NCBI GenBank assembly: GCA_012960835.1
Contig: DUAL01000335.1
Span: 1-9,480, forward strand
DNA length: 9,480 nucleotides
Source: Flavobacteriales bacterium
Lineage (GTDB): Bacteria; Bacteroidota; Bacteroidia; Flavobacteriales; BACL11
Reading direction: 5' to 3'
Part shown: positions 1 to 6,243 of the stretch, piece after piece
How positions within the stretch are numbered: the stretch's first letter is position 1
Layout of the letters: each line of letters starts with the position of its first letter
The notes under the pieces: generated by a model
Seen by the model: only the letters and a program-made list of their open reading frames with translations
What the model was told of the DNA's origin: nothing
Databases searched by the model: none
Made by a program: the position numbers and the translations under genes

Positions 1-689
1 TCGACAGGTTTGAGGAGTTTTTTGATTGGTTAGAAAAAACTAAAAATAAAACTACTTTTATCAATTCTGCTAAAATTATCCTTTGGAATATTGACAAGCA
101 CTATCTGCAAGATTTAGCAAAAAACAATATCAATATTGCCCCTACTCTATTTGTAGAAAAAGGAGATGAAATTACACTTCATCAATTATTTGAAAAAACA
201 AAATGGAGGGAGGTGGTAATAAAACCAGCCATTTCAGGAGCTGCACTCCATACATACAGAATTACGCCTAGTAATTGTTCGGAATTTGAAGATTTATTTC
301 AGCAGCTCATACAAAAGGAATGTATGCTTTTTTAAGAATTTTTAGAAAATATTATTTCAAATGGAGAGATTTCACTAATTATGATTGGCGGAAAATTTAC
401 TCATGCCGTAAAAAAGATTGCTAAAAAGGGAGATTTCCGTGTGCAGGATGACCATGGAGGAAAAGTGGAAAAATACACGCCAAATAAAGAAGAAATCACT
501 TTTGCAGAAAACTGCTTAAAAGCTAGCCCTTACACTCCTGTTTATGCCAGAGTAGATATAGTTTATGACAATAACAATCAACCTTCTTTGAGTGAATTAG
601 AACTGATTGAACCTGAATTATGGTTTAGAAATTATCCAAAAGCTGCTGAGTTTTTGGCAGTGGAGATTGAAAAATTATTTTGCCGATAA
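1..689 (+). pseudogene. ATP-grasp domain protein, 5'-truncated by the window and interrupted by an in-frame TAA
   Basis: One reading frame (codons from base 3) gives an ATP-grasp ligase of the glutathione-synthetase/RimK-like superfamily. Before base 333 it reads LWNIDKHYLQDLAKNNINIAP and VVIKPAISGAALHTYRI, the usual nucleotide-binding segments. After it come GEISLIMIGGKFTHAV, KGDFRVQDDHGG, YARVDIV and LELIEPELWF, the C-terminal ATP/Mg-binding part of the same fold. The two halves share a frame and are separated only by TAA at 333-335, in the context MLF-stop-EFLEN. Relatives, as I recall them, carry a Gln there (LIQPF- or LFQEF-like), so a CAA to TAA change is the simplest explanation. The ATG at 381 lies inside the domain and is probably not a real start. 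The gene start is outside the window, and the substrate of this family is unknown to me. The 3' end overlaps the convergent YceI gene by 15 bases. It could be a recent pseudogene, a sequencing error or, less likely, a read-through codon. Confidence -1.
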
Positions 690-1265
690 AAGGTAAATAT
701 CAAACTCAATTTCATCTAGTATAAGTTTGTCCCCTAAATCCTTAAAAAAGTTGCCAGAATTATATACGATATCCCATTTAGTACGGTCAATTTTAATTTT
801 TGCAGCAGCAAAAAACTCAACTTTATTAATGTTTACTTCTGCATCAAAAGTGATGGAATGGGTGATTCCTTTAATGGTCAAGTCTGCAATAATTTTATAA
901 TTATGCTCAGTACCTTTAATTGCTTTTGTGATTGTAATAGTTGCTAATGGAAATTTTTCCACATCAAAAAAGTCATCTGACTTTAAATGTCCTTCTAAAT
1001 TTGCTTTCCATTTACCTTCTTGATCAGTATTTTCAATAGAAGTCATATCGATACTAATTTGACCCCCAACCAAAGTGCCATGTTCAATCATTAATACTCC
1101 TTTTTGGATGTTTATAATCCCTACATGTCCCTCTGTGATTTTAGAGCCCATCCATTTTACGGTTGATTTTTCAGCATCTACTCTAACATGATCGGTGTGT
1201 GGCTTTGTAGCCATTGCAAAAAGGGTAAGAATACTTAATGCGCATAAGAAAAATATTTTCTTCAT
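675..1265 (-). CDS. YceI-like exported lipid-binding family protein
   Basis: A 196-residue protein of the YceI family, which forms a lipocalin-like beta barrel that binds isoprenoid or other lipid-like molecules in the periplasm. Residues 1-19 (MKKIFFLCALSILTLFAMA) are a signal peptide; no lipobox Cys is seen, so it is probably soluble after cleavage. Family motifs run along the chain: VDAEKSTVKWMGSKITEGH (29-47), GTLVGGQISIDMTSI (63-77), GHLKSDDFFDVEKFP (92-106), ADLTIKGITHSITF (127-140) and the C-terminal IDRTKWDIVYNSGNFF (159-174) with LGDKLILDEIEFDI (177-190). Length matches the family. The start at 1265 puts Met directly before the KK of the signal peptide. It is a single gene: it converges on the ATP-grasp gene with a 15-base overlap and diverges from the GNAT gene, with 57 bases between. 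The family is recognised with high confidence; its ligand is not known. Confidence -1.
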   Translation of the reverse strand: MKKIFFLCALSILTLFAMATKPHTDHVRVDAEKSTVKWMGSKITEGHVGIINIQKGVLMIEHGTLVGGQISIDMTSIENTDQEGKWKANLEGHLKSDDFFDVEKFPLATITITKAIKGTEHNYKIIADLTIKGITHSITFDAEVNINKVEFFAAAKIKIDRTKWDIVYNSGNFFKDLGDKLILDEIEFDIYLLSAK

Positions 1266-1287
1266 AATTATTGTTTTTTAGTTTGCT

Positions 1288-1295
1288 CAAAAATA
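1288..1295 (-). promoter_or_regulatory. Candidate -7 box of the YceI-gene promoter
   Basis: Read on the minus strand the box is TATTTTTG, an exact match to the Bacteroidota primary-sigma -7 consensus TAnnTTTG. Exactly 19 bases upstream is TTAG, a partial match to the -33 TTTG element. It lies 22 bases before the YceI start codon, implying a short leader. The match is by eye; in AT-rich DNA such boxes can arise by chance. Confidence -1.
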
Positions 1296-1322
1296 CATAA
1301 TTTTACATCATAAACTAAAATA

Positions 1323-1748
1323 ATGATAGAGATAAAAAAATTTACTTTTGATGATTCTGAGTTAATGCAAATTGCGCATCAAATTAGGTATGAAGTATTT
1401 GTTATAGGACAAAATTGTCCTGCTGATTTAGAATATGAATTTGAGGAGGAATCCATCCACTTTTTAGTTTTTGATAATGGAACTCCTTATGCCACTGCAC
1501 GCCACCGCAAAACAGAAAAAGGATACAAATTAGAACGATTTGCTGTATTGGAAAGTAAAAGAGGGAAAGGCTATGGAAGGCATGTGCTTATAGCAATATT
1601 AGATGATTTGAAAGATTTTAAGGGCAAAATTTATATGCATGCACAAAAGCAAGTATTGCCTTTTTATGAAAAATTAGGTTTTGTTAAAGAAGGAGAGATT
1701 TTTGAAGAAGCAGCTATTATGCACTACAAAATGACTCTAAAAAAATAA
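1323..1748 (+). CDS. GNAT family N-acetyltransferase
   Basis: A 141-residue GNAT acyltransferase that should transfer an acetyl group from acetyl-CoA to an amine; the acceptor cannot be read from the sequence. The N-terminal IRYEVFVIGQNCPADLEYEF (21-40) is typical of the ElaA/YjcF-like branch. Motif A, the acetyl-CoA pyrophosphate loop, is LERFAVLESKRGKGYGRHVL (70-89) with the RGKGYG core. Motif B is FYEKLGFVKEGEIFEEAAIMHYKM (114-137), including the Tyr that often serves as general acid in GNATs. Length is normal for a single-domain member. ATG at 1323 begins the beta-1 strand directly, and no Shine-Dalgarno is seen, as is usual in this phylum. It diverges from the YceI gene and meets ilvE tail to tail with no spacer: TAA at 1746-1748, then the ilvE stop at 1749-1751. 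Family assignment is secure; specific function is unknown. Confidence -1.
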   Translation: MIEIKKFTFDDSELMQIAHQIRYEVFVIGQNCPADLEYEFEEESIHFLVFDNGTPYATARHRKTEKGYKLERFAVLESKRGKGYGRHVLIAILDDLKDFKGKIYMHAQKQVLPFYEKLGFVKEGEIFEEAAIMHYKMTLKK

Positions 1749-2813
1749 CTAATGACTAGCCACAGAAGACTCCACTTCTGTCGTCCATCCATGATTATCC
1801 GCTATTTTACCATGCTGAATAGCTGTTAAATTTGCTTTAAGCTTTCTGGCGTAACTATCTACTTGTTTTGGGAATTGCATTTTATTTTCGTCCAAAGTGA
1901 TAGAACCAATAAAAATAACAGAAACTGCTGTTCCTGTTCCGAATGCTTCTTTTAATCTTCCATTTTGGTGCGCTTCTTTTAGCTCACTTATACTAATAGC
2001 CCTTTCTTCCACTTCAATACCCATATCTTTGGCCAATTGCACTACACTATCTCTTGTTATTCCACCCAAAATAGTGTCTGAGAGTTTTGGTGTAATGAGT
2101 GTATCATCAATTCTAATCCAGACATTCATGGTGCCTGCCTCTTCCAAGTACTCATGATTTTCTGCATCTGTCCAAATAATTTGACTAAATCCCTTTTCTC
2201 TAGCTAGTTTGGTAGCATAAAATGAAGCAGCATAATTTCCAGCTGCTTTCACTGCACCTGTTCCACCTTTAACTGCTCTTGTATATTTTTGCTCAATTTT
2301 TACTTGCATATCACCCTCATAATAAGTTGTAGTTGGTGAACAGATTATCATAAAAGTATATTCATCTGAAATGGTAGCCTTAATACATTGCCCAGAAGCA
2401 AAAATAAACGGACGAATATAAAGGGAAAAATTATCTCCTTGCTTTACCCATTCGGAATCCAAATTAAGAATTTCATGCAATCCATCCATAAAAATCTCTT
2501 TTGGGATTTCGGGGATACAAAGGCGCTTGGCCGATTTATTCAATCGATTAAAATTATCTTCTTCACGAAAAAGTAGCACTTTCCCTTGATCTGTTTTAAA
2601 TGCCTTCATACCTTCAAAAACCGATTGCCCGTAATGAAAAACTTGCGTTCCTGGCATCATTGGTAAGGGCTGATATGACATAATTTCTGCCTCTCCCCAT
2701 TTTCCATCTTTGTGTTTGCAAATAAGCATATGATCGGAAAAAGTTGCTCCAAATTTAAGATTGTTAAAATCTATTTCTTGAATATTGGAATGTCCTTTTT
2801 GAGTAATTTTCAT
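1749..2813 (-). CDS. ilvE: Branched-chain amino acid aminotransferase (type II BCAT)
   Basis: A 354-residue PLP enzyme of fold type IV that interconverts Leu, Ile and Val with their 2-oxo acids using 2-oxoglutarate/glutamate; it works in the cytosol. Length and motifs fit the class II (eukaryote-like) BCAT group. Seen in order: FHYGQSVFEGMKAF (59-72), YIRPFIFASG (132-141), the PLP-lysine segment GGTGAVKAAGNYAAS (183-197) with the predicted Schiff-base Lys189, QIIWTDAENHEYLEEAGTMN (211-230), the phosphate-contacting ILGGITRDS (248-256) and FGTGTAVSV (291-299). The start at 2813 leaves the usual N-terminal extension. It stands alone on the minus strand: the upstream T9SS gene ends in a terminator at 2851-2880, and it abuts the GNAT gene downstream. 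I saw no convincing promoter in the 37 bases between that terminator and the start. It might feed the fused E1 farther along the window, but linkage is loose. Confidence -1.
   Translation of the reverse strand: MKITQKGHSNIQEIDFNNLKFGATFSDHMLICKHKDGKWGEAEIMSYQPLPMMPGTQVFHYGQSVFEGMKAFKTDQGKVLLFREEDNFNRLNKSAKRLCIPEIPKEIFMDGLHEILNLDSEWVKQGDNFSLYIRPFIFASGQCIKATISDEYTFMIICSPTTTYYEGDMQVKIEQKYTRAVKGGTGAVKAAGNYAASFYATKLAREKGFSQIIWTDAENHEYLEEAGTMNVWIRIDDTLITPKLSDTILGGITRDSVVQLAKDMGIEVEERAISISELKEAHQNGRLKEAFGTGTAVSVIFIGSITLDENKMQFPKQVDSYARKLKANLTAIQHGKIADNHGWTTEVESSVASH
1762..1781. repeat. Perfect 7-base inverted repeat just past the GNAT stop
   Basis: ACAGAAG (1762-1768), a 6-base loop, and CTTCTGT (1775-1781) form a perfect stem-loop 14 bases after the GNAT stop codon and inside the last codons of ilvE. 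No T-run follows on either strand, so it is not a standard intrinsic terminator. It could mark or stabilise the 3' end of the GNAT transcript, or be chance. Confidence -1.
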
Positions 2814-2850
2814 GGATAATAATACTTAAATTTTTAGAGAGCGAATTTAA

Positions 2851-2880
2851 TAAAAAAGGGGAGCAAATTGCTCCCCTTTC
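2851..2880 (-). terminator. Intrinsic terminator behind the T9SS-protein gene
   Basis: AAAGGGGAGCAA (2855-2866) and TTGCTCCCCTTT (2868-2879) are perfect reverse complements, giving a GC-rich 7-bp core GGGGAGC/GCTCCCC with an A/T-rich loop and flanks. Read on the minus strand the second arm runs straight into TTTTTT (complement of 2852-2857) and then ATTAAA, the classic rho-independent form. On the plus strand only TTTC follows. It lies 44 bases past the stop codon at 2924 and separates that gene from ilvE. Confidence -1.
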
Positions 2881-2923
2881 CCTAAAACATGTAAACTGAA
2901 TTTAAGTTTTATCTTTTATCAGA

Positions 2924-4354
2924 TTACTTAACTACAACTATGCGTTCTGTGCTTAGCATATTTCCACTGTTATCTTTAATAGAAACTAGGTACTGACCAC
3001 TATTTAAATCGATATTTTTAAGAATTAAATGATTTCCAGCAGTGAAATTCATTTCGCCTGATTGGTAAACTTTAACTCCTAGTATGTTATAAATATCCAT
3101 ACTAATAACTGCACCTTTTTCCAAGGTTACAGGAACATACATCATATTATTTACAGGGTTAGGATAAATATTTTCCATTGCAAATCCATTGTTGTTTTCA
3201 ATACTTGAAGTCATTGAAACTTCAAACTGAATGGTTTCATCAAAATAGAACATTTGGTCACTTACACGGAAAACAGTTATATAAGGAGCTGTTCTTACCG
3301 CACTTACATCCGGAGTCCAGGAGAAAGTTCCTTCAATTTCGTTACCATTTCCTGTTGGCAAAACATTCAATGTAGAAGGAGCAGTTGTTAAATCGAAAGC
3401 CTCCCCAAAGCCAATCATATCTACCACATCATTTACATCAGCATCAGATGCTAAAAGGTGAAGCTGGTAATTTTGACCAGGGCTAAGTACCACATAAGGA
3501 TATCCTCCAGAATTGGTTGGCACCGATTGCATATTAGAAATTTGAGGCATTGAATTAGAAGTGTCTGGGATAACAATAAATTGCATATCTCTTATCATTG
3601 AACCAATATTTACTCCATTTCTAAATTCTTCAATTACAAAGGAAGCAACAAAGTGTCCTACCATATTTGCACTCCAAGTAAGGGCGCCTGTAACGGAATC
3701 CAAAGAAAATACAGCAGCAGAATCAGAATAGGCAGAATCAGAAAGGAACTCATACCCACTTACTGTACCATTTAAAGATAATGGAACATCTAGATGCCAT
3801 GCAAGTGAATCTCCATCTGGATCTAACGGAAGCGGATTATATTGCCATAGCGTATGTGCTGGCAAATAAGCAACTGGAGGAGTAGTATAAGAAGGTGAAG
3901 AATTTGGATTCAAACTATCAACCGTAAGGAAAGTAGATAACTTCATACTCTCGCTAAGCGGGTTAGACATATTGATAATCGCTCCATTTCTACAGCACTC
4001 GTCCCAGCTAATTGCATAATAGCCATCTCCAGGCATTGTAATGGTATCAATAAAGGTATATACCTCAACACCATAAACCGTTATAACAGATGGCATCAGA
4101 CCGCCTGAAGTTGTATCATAATTTACAGAAGAAGTAAATAATGAAATCCAAGCACCACTTGTATCTTGCTCAAAGACATTAAAGACAGCAACAAGTCCCA
4201 TTGGAACACCGATAGTGTCTCTATAAGCAGTAAGCTCAATTTGATAATCGTAACCACCAATATTAGTAGCCACAATTTGCCCACCCATTAGGTGAGTTGC
4301 GTAAGTTGAAACAGCCATTGCTGAAACAAAAAACAGTGTAATTAGTTTTTTCAT
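2924..4354 (-). CDS. T9SS type A sorting domain-containing surface or secreted protein
   Basis: A 476-residue exported protein. I start it at 4354 rather than the earlier in-frame ATG at 4426, because MKKLITLFFVSAMAVSTYA is a clean signal peptide and the extra 24 residues are not. The mature N-terminus THLMGGQIVATNIGGYDYQIE with LTAYRDT (41-47) and WDECCRNGAII (117-127) resembles the N-terminal module of many large Bacteroidota surface proteins (THxxGGEI...YRDC...CCRN). Residues 170-265 include PLDPDGDSLAW, a cadherin/Ig-like fold with a calcium-type DPDGD loop, and 269-380 look like a second such domain (LLASDADVNDV, GTFSWTPD). The last 80 residues, with ENIYPNPVNN (394-403), IYNILGVKVY (421-430) and GQYLVSIKD (453-461), are a type A T9SS sorting domain, normally removed on passage through the outer membrane. 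It is monocistronic, with its own terminator. Ligand or role is unknown; adhesion is one possibility. Confidence -1.
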   Translation of the reverse strand: MKKLITLFFVSAMAVSTYATHLMGGQIVATNIGGYDYQIELTAYRDTIGVPMGLVAVFNVFEQDTSGAWISLFTSSVNYDTTSGGLMPSVITVYGVEVYTFIDTITMPGDGYYAISWDECCRNGAIINMSNPLSESMKLSTFLTVDSLNPNSSPSYTTPPVAYLPAHTLWQYNPLPLDPDGDSLAWHLDVPLSLNGTVSGYEFLSDSAYSDSAAVFSLDSVTGALTWSANMVGHFVASFVIEEFRNGVNIGSMIRDMQFIVIPDTSNSMPQISNMQSVPTNSGGYPYVVLSPGQNYQLHLLASDADVNDVVDMIGFGEAFDLTTAPSTLNVLPTGNGNEIEGTFSWTPDVSAVRTAPYITVFRVSDQMFYFDETIQFEVSMTSSIENNNGFAMENIYPNPVNNMMYVPVTLEKGAVISMDIYNILGVKVYQSGEMNFTAGNHLILKNIDLNSGQYLVSIKDNSGNMLSTERIVVVK

Positions 4355-4410
4355 GATTTTAAATTTAAAGTTAATATTTGGTTTTTTAATTTGATACGAC
4401 AAATTTGATA

Positions 4411-4441
4411 AGAAAATACACTCCAAACAACAAAAAGCAAA
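4411..4441 (-). promoter_or_regulatory. Candidate promoter of the T9SS-protein gene
   Basis: On the minus strand TTTG (4441-4438) is followed after exactly 19 bases by TATTTTCT (4418-4411). The -33 element and spacing match the Bacteroidota pattern; the -7 box fits TAnnTTTG at four of its six fixed positions. It would give a leader of roughly 50 bases before the start at 4354. Support is moderate to weak. Confidence -1.
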
Positions 4442-4540
4442 TAAAATGTGATTTCATCTTATGTGTTCAAAATTATATATTTATAACTATCTATCTGAAA
4501 TGATTGTAATATTTCTTACTTTTCAGAACAAATTTTTAGA

Positions 4541-4563
4541 AAGGATCTAAGAAATAAATCCTT
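4541..4563. repeat. Inverted repeat AAGGAT-N11-ATCCTT upstream of mnmD
   Basis: AAGGAT (4541-4546) and ATCCTT (4558-4563) are perfect reverse complements separated by 11 A-rich bases. The pair sits immediately upstream of the mnmD -7 box, where a -33 element would be expected but is not seen. The half-site spacing of about 1.6 helical turns is compatible with a dimeric regulator, but six-base arms in AT-rich DNA are also expected by chance. Confidence -1.
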
Positions 4564-4569
4564 AAATAT

Positions 4570-4577
4570 TATATTTG
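4570..4577 (+). promoter_or_regulatory. Candidate -7 box of the mnmD promoter
   Basis: TATATTTG matches the Bacteroidota TAnnTTTG -7 consensus exactly and lies 23 bases before the TTG start codon, implying a very short leader. No TTG or TTTG is found 17-23 bases upstream, so the -33 element is weak or replaced by an activator site. Confidence -1.
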
Positions 4578-4600
4578 AAAATCTAAAAATACATAAATTT

Positions 4601-5248
4601 TTGAAAAAACAACTCATCATTACCAAAGATGGTTCGCATTCTCTTTTTGTTCCAGGACTTAATGAAACTTATCATTCCAAAAATGGCGCCATTACAGAAG
4701 CCATGCATGTTTTTATTAGAAACGGACTTCACTTCAACCAAAAACAGAATTTGAATATCTTAGAAATTGGTTTTGGTACAGGATTAAACGCCCTTCTTAC
4801 ATTGGAAAATCTGGGAAATAAAAAGGTGCATTACACCACTTTAGAACCATTTCCTATTGCAGAGGAGATTTATAATAAACTAAACTTCCATACTTTTACA
4901 AAATCAGATGAAGAATTTTTCTTAAGCCTACATAACTGTGAGTGGGAAAGAGAGATAAAACTATCCACTAATTTTACTTTTTTCAAAACAAATAATAAGC
5001 TAAAAAACTTCAATGACGGAAAATTTGATATTATTTACTTTGATGCTTTCGCTCCTGAAAAACAAGCAGAAATGTGGACTAAAACAGTTTTTGAAAAAAT
5101 GTATTGCTTACTGAATGAAAATGGGTTTTTAGTCACTTATTGTGCAAAGGGAGTTGTAAAACGAACTTTAAAATCAGTGAGATTTGAAGTAGAAAGTTTG
5201 GAAGGTCCTCCTGGAAAAAGAGAAATGATAAGGGCTAATAAAAAATAG
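4601..5248 (+). CDS. mnmD: tRNA 5-methylaminomethyl-2-thiouridine methyltransferase MnmD, TTG start
   Basis: A 215-residue SAM-dependent methyltransferase of the MnmD/MnmC1 (DUF752, Methyltransf_30) family. It makes the last methylation of the mnm5 group on U34 of certain tRNAs, following MnmE-MnmG. It lacks the FAD oxidase half found in the fused enterobacterial MnmC. Seen: the family N-terminus TKDGSHSLFVPGLNETYHSK (8-27) with GAITEAMHVFI (29-39), the SAM loop LEIGFGTGLNALL (54-66), FDIIYFDAFAPEKQAEMWT (142-160) and the C-terminal CAKGVVKRTL...GPPGKREMIRA (181-212). The start is TTG at 4601: no ATG precedes it in frame within about 100 bases, the next Met (residue 35) would remove conserved sequence, and alignment with the family start fits. 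It stands alone, and its stop overlaps the convergent DUF6095-like gene by 14 bases at a hairpin. Confidence -1.
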   Translation: MKKQLIITKDGSHSLFVPGLNETYHSKNGAITEAMHVFIRNGLHFNQKQNLNILEIGFGTGLNALLTLENLGNKKVHYTTLEPFPIAEEIYNKLNFHTFTKSDEEFFLSLHNCEWEREIKLSTNFTFFKTNNKLKNFNDGKFDIIYFDAFAPEKQAEMWTKTVFEKMYCLLNENGFLVTYCAKGVVKRTLKSVRFEVESLEGPPGKREMIRANKK

Positions 5249-5444
5249 CGTCCAAGACGCTTTTAATCCCTTTGTAAGCACAAAAGAAAACCACAGGGAA
5301 AATCAGCAATGCGATTACTATAATGGTATAACTGCCGTGCTGCACATTATTAAAACCAATATACAAAAGGTTGGCATCTACCAGAATAGTTAAAGAGGTA
5401 GCCGAAAGCCAAATCAGTCCTTTTATGAGTTTATCTTTATCCAT
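5235..5444 (-). CDS. Small two-helix membrane protein, DUF6095-like
   Basis: A 69-residue protein with two predicted transmembrane helices: about residues 8-31 (GLIWLSATSLTILVDANLLYIGF) and 38-60 (SYTIIVIALLIFPVVFFCAYKGI), joined by a short NNVQHG turn, after a Lys-rich N-terminus (MDKDKLIKG). It resembles the small DUF6095 proteins of Flavobacteriia, which as I recall are often encoded beside murQ; function is unknown. Its ATG overlaps the murQ stop by 8 bases (ATGGATAA), so translation is probably coupled. It is the last gene of the E1-murQ cluster. A hairpin at 5247-5261 lies inside its final codons (SVLDA), and a T-rich run spans the stop, so the transcript may end very near its stop codon. 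Placement suggests an inner-membrane role linked to murQ, but that is inference. Confidence -1.
   Translation of the reverse strand: MDKDKLIKGLIWLSATSLTILVDANLLYIGFNNVQHGSYTIIVIALLIFPVVFFCAYKGIKSVLDAIFY
5237..5265. terminator. Hairpin shared by the converging ends of mnmD and the DUF6095-like gene
   Basis: AGCGTC (5247-5252), loop CAA, GACGCT (5256-5261) is a perfect 6-bp GC-rich stem. On the minus strand it is followed by ATTTTTTATT, a good T-run; on the plus strand only by TTTAATCCC, a weak one. The plus arm starts within the mnmD stop codon TAG (5246-5248). On the minus strand the whole element lies in the last codons of the DUF6095-like gene, before its TAG at 5237-5235. Confidence -1.
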
Positions 5445-6243
5445 TGTAATTATCTACTGCTTTACGCACCGAGCCATATTGGGATAAAAGTTGTTCCGCT
5501 TTCTGGTAAGAAACTCCTGTTTCTTGCATTATCATTTTCGCTCCTCTATCAACCAATTTGTTGTTAGATAGTTGCATATCCACCATTTTGTTTCCTTTTA
5601 CTTTTCCTAATTTTACCATCACGGTTGTGGAAATCATATTCAGCACCAGTTTTTGAGCTGTACCGGCTTTCATTCTGGTGCTTCCTGTTACAAATTCCGG
5701 CCCAACAATTACCTCAATAGGAAAATCAGCCACTTTGGATAAAGGACTATGCTGATTACAAACAATGCAAGCGGTAGTTATATTTTGTTTTTGACAATGC
5801 GCTAAAGCACCAATTACATAAGGAGTAGTGCCAGAAGCGGCTATGCCAATTACCACATCTTTTTCATTTATTTTTTGAGATTGCAAATCTTCCCAGCCCA
5901 ACATTTTATCATCCTCTGCAAATTCCACTGCCTTTCGGATTGCCTTATCCCCTCCTGCCATCAGCCCAACTACCAAGCCATGCTCTACTCCAAAAGTGGG
6001 CGGACATTCAGAAGCATCTACAATTCCTAATCTTCCAGAAGTTCCAGCACCAATATAAAACAATCGCCCCTCTTTTTTCATTTTTGAGACAATTGCATTT
6101 ACCAATTTCTCTATTTGTGGAATTTGTTTTTCAACTGTATTGGCAATCGTTTTGTCTTCCTTATTGATGTTTTGGAGTAAATCAGCAGTGCTCATTTGCT
6201 CTAAGGAGTCATAATAGGAATCAGATTCAGTTGTTTTGTTCAT
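5437..6243 (-). CDS. murQ: N-acetylmuramic acid 6-phosphate etherase
   Basis: A 268-residue SIS-domain lyase that cleaves the lactyl ether of MurNAc-6-phosphate to GlcNAc-6-phosphate and D-lactate, a step in recycling or using cell-wall sugars in the cytosol. The sugar-phosphate loop and signature are FYIGAGTSGRLGIVDASECP (63-81 and on), followed by PTFGVEHG. Glu79 (in ASECPP) and Glu110 (in VEFAEDD) have the same 31-residue spacing as the catalytic pair Glu83/Glu114 of the E. coli enzyme. IGIAASGTTPYV (132-143) and TGSTRMKAGTAQKLVLNMIS (186-205) complete the SIS site. It is shorter than the 298-residue E. coli protein, mostly at the ends, as is usual in this phylum. Its ATG directly follows the E1 stop (TAAATG), and its own stop overlaps the DUF6095-like start, so the three are probably cotranscribed. 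No anmK, murP or other recycling gene is in view. Confidence -1.
   Translation of the reverse strand: MNKTTESDSYYDSLEQMSTADLLQNINKEDKTIANTVEKQIPQIEKLVNAIVSKMKKEGRLFYIGAGTSGRLGIVDASECPPTFGVEHGLVVGLMAGGDKAIRKAVEFAEDDKMLGWEDLQSQKINEKDVVIGIAASGTTPYVIGALAHCQKQNITTACIVCNQHSPLSKVADFPIEVIVGPEFVTGSTRMKAGTAQKLVLNMISTTVMVKLGKVKGNKMVDMQLSNNKLVDRGAKMIMQETGVSYQKAEQLLSQYGSVRKAVDNYNG

Noticed and set aside
381..689. A separate 102-residue gene starting at ATG 381
   Set aside because: It is the same frame as the upstream ATP-grasp segment and starts in the middle of the domain (MIGGKFTHAV follows GEISLI). It is treated as the 3' part of one interrupted gene.
1282..1305. A GNAT promoter made of TTTG at 1282-1285 and TAATTTTA at 1298-1305
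   Set aside because: The spacing is only 12 bases instead of about 19, and the -7 match is imperfect; the GNAT promoter is left unassigned.
1897..2576. Open frames on the plus strand opposite ilvE
   Set aside because: Antisense to a gene with full family motifs; their translations show no recognisable domain.
2814..2850. An ilvE promoter between the terminator and the start codon
   Set aside because: No TAnnTTTG box or TTG element was found on the minus strand in these 37 bases.
3178..3375. Open frame on the plus strand opposite the T9SS-protein gene
   Set aside because: Shadow of the coding strand with unusual composition and no promoter.
4355..4426. A 24-residue N-terminal extension of the T9SS protein starting at 4426
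   Set aside because: The extension is not signal-like and pushes a clean signal peptide inside the protein; the start at 4354 is better.
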